Below, one piece after another: positions 58,683-64,000 of a stretch of DNA of 64,000 bases. The notes beneath the pieces were generated by a model that worked only from the letters and a program-made list of their open reading frames with translations, did no database searches and was not told the DNA's origin. The stretch's first letter is position 1, and every line of letters starts with the position of its first letter. Position numbers and translations under genes: made by a program. Origin of the DNA: Bacillota bacterium (GTDB taxonomy: Bacteria; Bacillota; Bacilli; Paenibacillales; NBRC-103111); NCBI GenBank assembly GCA_023386955.1, contig JAEWIS010000038.1, forward strand, positions 62,001 to 126,000, written 5' to 3'.

Positions 58683-59285
58683 ATGAACAACCTCATGGTC
58701 TTCAACATTGCGGCTGTTTTCTGCATGACCTTGTTTTATCTAGCTTACTTCTATAAGCAGTTTCGGCTGGCCCAACAAGGCATCCGCACCAACCGGCTGG
58801 CCCGGGGACCGAAACCGGCTAGAACCAAACGGGTGGAAACCGCCCTGGTGGCAGCCACTTACATCATGGCGGTGATCCAATACGCCAGCGTCGGGCTATC
58901 GGGATATTTGGGCGGGTTTTCGCTGCCGAAGGACGTACGGTCCACCGGTGTTTTCCTGATGGTCATCGGTGCAGCCTTCTTTATGGCCGCCATCACCACC
59001 ATGCGGGATAACTGGCGGGCAGGTGTGGAGGAGAACCAGCAGACGGCTATGGTGGTGCAGGGGGTATACCGGATCAGCCGGAACCCCGCTTTTGTAGGTT
59101 TCGACCTGCTCTACCTGGGCAGTGCCCTGGCGATGCCCAACATTGTGATATGCCTTGCTGCCATATGCTGCATCCTCATTCTTCACCAACAGATTCTGGA
59201 GGAGGAAAAGCTCCTGCCCAGCCTGTTCGGCCCGGCTTACCTGGATTACAAAAAGCATACTCCCCGTTACATATTGTTTCTATAG
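58683..59285 (+). CDS. ICMT/phospholipid methyltransferase-like membrane protein
   Basis: About 200 residues with four to five transmembrane helices. The C-terminal motif GVYRISRNPAFVGFDLLYLG, then EEKLLPSLFGPAYLDYKKHT, is typical of isoprenylcysteine carboxyl methyltransferase and PEMT-like families, which methylate lipids or prenyl thiols using SAM. The long GTG-started frame from 58590 overlaps the upstream terminator and is rejected. The ATG at 58683 has AAGGAGG just 2 nt upstream; the next in-frame ATG (58695) is an alternative. Substrate unknown. Confidence 0.8.
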   Translation: MNNLMVFNIAAVFCMTLFYLAYFYKQFRLAQQGIRTNRLARGPKPARTKRVETALVAATYIMAVIQYASVGLSGYLGGFSLPKDVRSTGVFLMVIGAAFFMAAITTMRDNWRAGVEENQQTAMVVQGVYRISRNPAFVGFDLLYLGSALAMPNIVICLAAICCILILHQQILEEEKLLPSLFGPAYLDYKKHTPRYILFL

Positions 59286-59457
59286 GCTGGTGGCAAGCCT
59301 ATACATACATGTGGCACCTCACTGTGCTAACCGATAGAATGCGAGAGTGTGGAGCTTCGCCTTGGCACGTAACGGTCCGACGATCCGTTATCTGCTCATC
59401 AAACGCAAGTTTGAGAATCTCGCGGACACAGCATCTCTTATTTGGCCAAAACCACAC

Positions 59458-59524
59458 AAAAACCGGCTGTTTTGCCTCCCATAACGGATCCTCTGTCCGT
59501 GTGGATGGCAAAACGCCGGTTTTT
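59458..59524. terminator. Bidirectional terminator between the ICMT-like and YyaL-like genes
   Basis: AAAAACCGGC and GTTTTGCC on the left pair with GGCAAAAC and GCCGGTTTTT on the right, with one bulged T, and an inner ACGGA/TCCGT stem. Confidence 0.85.
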
Positions 59525-59565
59525 CGTTGAATAGCGGAAGCTGTGTCCTTTGGGAAAAATGGGCG

Positions 59566-61624
59566 TTACATCAGCTGCTTCGGGTCCGTTACCGGCGCCT
59601 GACAGGCGAAATTCTCGCAGATATAAACGGCGGCTTTGCCTGCAACAGGAAGCTTTCCGACAGTCAGGGGCAGGAGAGGCTTCCGCTTCTTCCTCCGCGC
59701 CTGCCGGGTGAAGCATCAAGGCCGTATCCGGCCGGTAACGCTGCCGCAAGGTGGAAGCCAGCGCCTCTGTATCCGCGGCGTCAACTTCCCCGGCTATAAC
59801 CGCCTCCCGGCCGGGATACAGATGCAGATCGGCAGCCAACAGATACATGGCAAATCCGGGCGGGTACCCCATTACCGTGCCGGCGAAGGCTTTCAGTTGA
59901 GCTTCCGTCCGTTGGGCCAGCTCATCCGATCCAGTCAGCCTAGCCATTCGTACCAGATTATGGGCTGCTACGGAGTTGCCAGATGGCATCGCACCGTCGT
60001 ACAGCTCCTTGGGTCGGGTAATCAGTTTTTCCCCGTCAGAGCCATTGAAAAACAGGCCGCCTTCCTCCTCATCCCAAAACACCCGCAGCATCTCCTCATT
60101 CAATGCCAGAGCATTCTTCAGATGCTCCAGCTTAAAGGTCACTTCATACAGCTCGATCAGGCCGCACACCAAAAAGGCATAATCGTCCAAATACCCCAGA
60201 TAAGCCGCTTCCCCATCCCGGTAACGGGCCAGCAGTCGTCCATCCTCCCTGCGAAGTTTGGCCATCAGGAACGCTGCCGCTCGCTCCGCCGCCTCCGCAT
60301 ATTCCTTGCGGCTGAGTGCCTTAGCTCCCTTAGATAAAGCCATGATCATCAACCCGTTCCAGGCTGTCAGAATCTTGTCGTCCTTATGGGGGTGAATCCG
60401 CTTTTCCCGGTGCGCGAACAGCTTCCGGCGGCATTCCTCCATTCGCTCCTTCAGCTGAAGAGGGTCCATCCCCCGCTCCTCAGCCGCATGCTCCAAGCTG
60501 ACCGCGCCGATCAGATTAGGGATGCTGTGCCCTGCGAAATTGCCCACGGCAGTGACATCATAGATACTGCAATACAGTTCCGCGTCCTCATCTCCCAGCA
60601 CCTTCGTCATTTCCCGGGGGGACCACACATAGAACAGACCCTCCTCCCCTTCCGAATCCGCATCCTCCGCGGAATAGAAACCACCCTCCGGGGAGGTCAT
60701 ATCCCGCAGCACATAGGTGAAGATTTCCTCCACAACCCGTGCATACAGCGTCTTGCCCGTAATCTGGTAGGCTTCCGTGAAGGTCATGGCCAACAGGGCA
60801 TTGTCGTACAGCATCTTCTCAAAATGCGGCACCAGCCACTTCTCGTCCGTGGAATACCGCGCGAAACCAAAGCCCACATGATCGTACATACCGCCGCGGT
60901 GCATGGCCTGCAGCGTATGCTCTACCATTTCCAGCGCATAGGCTTCCCCCGTACGGAAATGATATCTCAGCAGAAAAGACAAATTGTGGGAGGAGGGAAA
61001 CTTGGGCGCCCGTCCAAATCCTCCGTAACGCGCTTCGAAGTTCTTGTTGTACAGCTCATACGCTTGATGAAGCAGGCCCGCCCGGACTTCGCCACTGGAA
61101 TGCTCACCCAGCTGCTTGCGGGTTTCATCCGCCACCTGCCTGCCGATGGCCGCCATGCCTTCCGGGTCCGCAGCCCACTTTTCCGCCACCTGGGCAAGCA
61201 GCTCCATCAGGCCTACCCGTCCGGATTTCCGGCGTTTGGGATAATACGTTCCCGCCAAAAAAGGCGTCCGGTCCGGCGCCAGCAGCACCGTCAACGGCCA
61301 CCCGCCCTGCCCGGTCATCGCCTGGCACACCGACATGTACACATGATCCACATCGGGCCGCTCCTCCCTATCCACCTTCACCGCAACAAAATGCGCATTC
61401 AGCAGCGCAGCAACCTCTTCATCCTCAAAGGACTCCCGCTCCATTACGTGGCACCAATGACAGGTACTATAGCCGACAGAAAGAAATATGGGCTTATTCT
61501 CCCGCTCCGCCTTTTCGAAGGCCTCCTCCGACCAAGGAAACCATTCTACCGGATTATGAGCATGCTGCAGCAGATACGGCGACTTTTCCTTGGCTAAACG
61601 ATTGGGTTCGCGTTGAAGGGTCAT
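59566..61624 (-). CDS. YyaL-type thioredoxin-fold protein (DUF255), C-terminal frameshift
   Basis: About 690 residues if the frame is restored. The N-terminal thioredoxin-like domain has the CxxC of [20 protein letters not shown]; the rest is a six-hairpin (alpha/alpha) barrel like cellobiose epimerases. In the sequence as given, the frame runs to 59438, but after a run of four C on the coding strand (59667-59670) the other frame reads [20 protein letters not shown], the conserved family end, and stops at 59566. So a one-base indel has replaced the true C-terminus; this is either an assembly error or a real mutation. ATG at 61624 has GGGAGG 8 nt upstream. Confidence 0.87.
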
Positions 61625-61639
61625 GGGCATCACCTCCCT

Positions 61640-62039
61640 ATAAACAATTTTTGGGCTTTAGGGTATTTTACCCAGATCTTTTGGGGCAAGTCACACATAT
61701 TGAAAAAGGTATGAATCTGTTATCTTTTGTTTACAGAAATATAGCAGATACTAGAAATTTATCTTTAGCCCGTGTTCTACTCTGCTTAAACAGCTTCCGG
61801 AACTTTTTTTCAAAGGCTTTTCCCTTTCACAAGCGTCTTCAAAACTGTGTTCTTTTCCTCTACTGTTGCCGCGGCATTACATCTAAAAAGTTTCTTTATT
61901 CTCTTTTAGTAGTACTTCATTTTTTAAAATGAACTATATGTTTTTATTAGAGAGATGGTATACAATAAAAAGTAATCTAATAGTGAAAAACACAAAAAAT
62001 AAACAATTCATGTCTTGAATGATATTAATGGAGGACTCC
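61640..62039. other. AT-rich intergenic region at a composition break
   Basis: About 400 bp with no credible gene; a short plus-strand frame near 61651-61932 has no ribosome site or family features. Base composition drops sharply here compared with the left side. A TATACAAT-like -10 near 61961-61968 may belong to the helicase promoter. Confidence 0.5.
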
Positions 62040-64000
62040 TTGTTAACTAATAATTTGCTGCACTATTATTTGGAATGCCTAAAGTATGAGAGCTATTATT
62101 CAGTTGAACTAAAACAAAATAATATGTCTCTTGCTCAAATCATTCCAGAAGAACTAGATAAGACTGTGGAACACTATGAGAAAATAAGTAAAGACTTAAA
62201 AGACGATCACATCTTATTATTTGGTTATCCATTACTGCAAAAAGGACAAGGTGAAAAGGCTGTTTATTTTCCATTGTTTTTGTGGAATAGTTCTACCTTT
62301 TTAGAAGATCACAATTTATTCAAAGCAGATCAAACAGGATTTCATAAAGAATTGTTCAAGTCTGTGACTGACAAAAACTCGATTGATATCATACATAAGC
62401 TAAAAGAACAATTTGCAGCATCCCCTATAGCTTTCTTGAAGGACGAACAGAATCTGCAACAACTTTTAGATTTTACTGAATACGATTTAAACAACATTGT
62501 TCGAAATTACGTAATTGTCCAAGCAACAAATAAAAGTTCAAGCAACTATCTTATTGTTAATGAAATACAAGGAATAATGGATGGCAAGTTCCAACCAAGT
62601 GCAGTACTTAACAGCTTCCTTAATCATACCTATACTATTCCAAATCAAAGTGACCAGGCTATTCCACTGCATATCGTTCCAAGCAATTTCCCTCAAAATT
62701 CTGCAATTTCAGATATTCAAAATACAGTTAACATTATTAAAGGGCCACCTGGTACTGGAAAAACCCAAACTATTTTAAACCTAATTGCAAATCAAATCGA
62801 CCATCAAGAAACATGTGTTGTTGCCAGTACCAATAATCAAGCTGTAAATAATATTGCTGAGAAGTTAGAAGGAAAAGGAATTCATGAACAATTTTTTGGT
62901 TTTGTTCGCTTGGGCAATCTTACTCACAATAAAGAAGAGTCTGTTAAAATACGAAATGCAATCGAACGTATGAAGGAAGAAAGCCACACTTTACTGTCTA
63001 ACGAAACCTCTTTTGCATACAGATTGAAAAGTCAAAAGTTAATGGAGCGAATCAATCAAGCGGAATGTATTGAACAGCAAATGATTGATATGAGAAATAC
63101 AACTAACCAACTCCAACAGCTAATAAACGTTTTGAATGATCGCCTGCGCTTACACCATTTTACAGCCATGAAAAAAGACTTTGAAGAACTTTCCATTGCA
63201 AACGAAAAAATTGAACAAAGATTACGTGAATTGGTGGACCAACCTTTACAATTATTTGGAAACGATGTATTTCGCAAATTCCGTTCCTTTATTGCCGGAA
63301 AATTTGCAGCTTATAATAAAAGACGTATTAGAAAATATCTGAACTCAATTGATGCTCCTGATTTATGGGAGTACATTGATACATCAAGCCCGACCCAATC
63401 ACTTGCCATGTGCGAAGAAGTTATTAAAGTGATTAACTTGGAACAACGCCTTAAACAATATAAAAGTGAACTTGTGAAACTACAAAGCCAACGAGATGAG
63501 CAAGTCTATAGTTTGCAACTACTATATAAAGAAAAAAATGAAATTGATTTAATCCTTATTCGTTGGCAGTGGCTTCGTAGAGCAAAACCAATTTTAGCAG
63601 ATGCAAAAGAAATGAGGCATATTGAATCACTTCTTAAAGAACTCAGTCAAAATGGGAGAATCCGTCATACTGCCTCAGCCTTCTCATCTTTCACTAAGTT
63701 ATTTCCTGTTCTTTTAGTTAGTAGTTTATCAGCTCGAAGCTGTATCCCATATGGAGCTTCAATGGATCTCGCCATTATAGATGAATCGTCGCAATGTTCA
63801 ATTCCAAGTGTATTTTCTCTACTGCAATCTTCAAGAAGATCTTGCTTTTTTGGTGATATTCATCAATTGAGCCATATTGTTTCATTGGAAGAATCCCTTA
63901 GCAATAATTTGTTCAATAATTATGTTTCTGGCATTGAGCTAACGCCATATTGTTTTCGCAACGTCTCGGCATTTGAAAGAGCCGAACAATCATGCCAACA
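62040..64000 (+). CDS. Large SF1 (Upf1-like) helicase, cut by window edge
   Basis: The frame is open from the TTG at 62040 to the window edge (653 residues so far). GGAGG lies 5 nt before the TTG. The first 230 residues form an uncharacterised domain. Walker A is GPPGTGKTQTIL at residues 235-246, followed by motif Ia (VVASTNNQAVNNIAEKL). A helical, charged insertion of about 280 residues lies before Walker B (LAIIDESSQCSIPS, Asp581-Glu582) and motif III (FFGDIHQL). This is the Upf1/Helz-like helicase layout. Codon use (AAA, TTA, ATT) differs strongly from all genes to the left. The C-terminus is not visible. Confidence 0.85.
   Translation, partial: MLTNNLLHYYLECLKYESYYSVELKQNNMSLAQIIPEELDKTVEHYEKISKDLKDDHILLFGYPLLQKGQGEKAVYFPLFLWNSSTFLEDHNLFKADQTGFHKELFKSVTDKNSIDIIHKLKEQFAASPIAFLKDEQNLQQLLDFTEYDLNNIVRNYVIVQATNKSSSNYLIVNEIQGIMDGKFQPSAVLNSFLNHTYTIPNQSDQAIPLHIVPSNFPQNSAISDIQNTVNIIKGPPGTGKTQTILNLIANQIDHQETCVVASTNNQAVNNIAEKLEGKGIHEQFFGFVRLGNLTHNKEESVKIRNAIERMKEESHTLLSNETSFAYRLKSQKLMERINQAECIEQQMIDMRNTTNQLQQLINVLNDRLRLHHFTAMKKDFEELSIANEKIEQRLRELVDQPLQLFGNDVFRKFRSFIAGKFAAYNKRRIRKYLNSIDAPDLWEYIDTSSPTQSLAMCEEVIKVINLEQRLKQYKSELVKLQSQRDEQVYSLQLLYKEKNEIDLILIRWQWLRRAKPILADAKEMRHIESLLKELSQNGRIRHTASAFSSFTKLFPVLLVSSLSARSCIPYGASMDLAIIDESSQCSIPSVFSLLQSSRRSCFFGDIHQLSHIVSLEESLSNNLFNNYVSGIELTPYCFRNVSAFERAEQSCQ

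Noticed and set aside
61651-61932. Plus-strand frame of 93 codons in the AT-rich gap
   Set aside because: No ribosome site and composition typical of random AT-rich DNA; no family recognised.
1-64000. tRNA, rRNA, CRISPR arrays, insertion sequences and prophage genes
   Set aside because: None was seen by eye in the window; no transposase or integrase motif was found in any credible frame.

Overview
The window looks like chromosomal DNA of an endospore-forming Firmicute, most likely Paenibacillaceae (Paenibacillus or a close relative). Evidence: spoVK and cotE; the Bacillus-like order spoVK-hflX-ynbB-glnR-glnA; hfq-miaA; SLH-domain and YesM/YesN-type genes; strong GGAGG ribosome binding sites; and a GC content that by eye is well above 50% up to about 61.6 kb. 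No rRNA, tRNA, CRISPR array, insertion sequence or prophage was recognised.

Layout. 0-4.3 kb: the start of a LysE-type exporter with its Lrp regulator, an orphan NarL/ComA-like response regulator, and a tetR-MFS efflux pair with an 11-bp-arm operator. 4.4-10.3 kb: glnA, glnR, ynbB, hflX, spoVK and a cold shock gene, all on the minus strand. 10.6-16.8 kb: a stress-type SDR, an esterase, a DUF402 protein, a cyclophilin lipoprotein, a small orphan gene and a class A PBP. 16.9-25.8 kb: hfq, miaA and a methyltransferase, then mutS-S41 protease-mutL. 25.9-29.2 kb: a glutamine-synthetase-fold amidoligase, cotE with a SigE-like promoter, and an aromatic acid exporter. 29.3-37.4 kb: a pectin-type oligosaccharide unit (two permeases, binding lipoprotein, GH105 hydrolase) followed by a YesM/YesN two-component pair. 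37.6-41.3 kb: an SsuABC/TauABC-like importer, an LSm-like small protein, and a divergent cupin gene whose promoter carries an Fnr/CRP-type site. 41.3-44 kb: a YqkB-like protein, an M32 carboxypeptidase and a beta-carbonic anhydrase. 44-55.7 kb: a cell-surface cluster (SLH protein, 853-residue exoprotein, MacB-like permease, ATPase, MacA-like adaptor, lipoprotein) next to a second two-component system and a DUF309 gene. 55.8-61.6 kb: a Tim44-like protein, YxcD, a GH18 enzyme with six novel-looking repeats, an ICMT-like methyltransferase and a YyaL-type thioredoxin-fold protein whose C-terminus is frameshifted.

At about 61.64 kb the base composition drops abruptly to AT-rich. From 62.04 kb a large SF1 (Upf1-like) helicase gene runs off the right edge. 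This is the clearest sign of horizontally acquired DNA and the most likely edge of an island, possibly a defence island.

Many first-in-frame start codons are longer than the real starts. I moved them to the codon with a correctly spaced Shine-Dalgarno sequence and say so in each entry.
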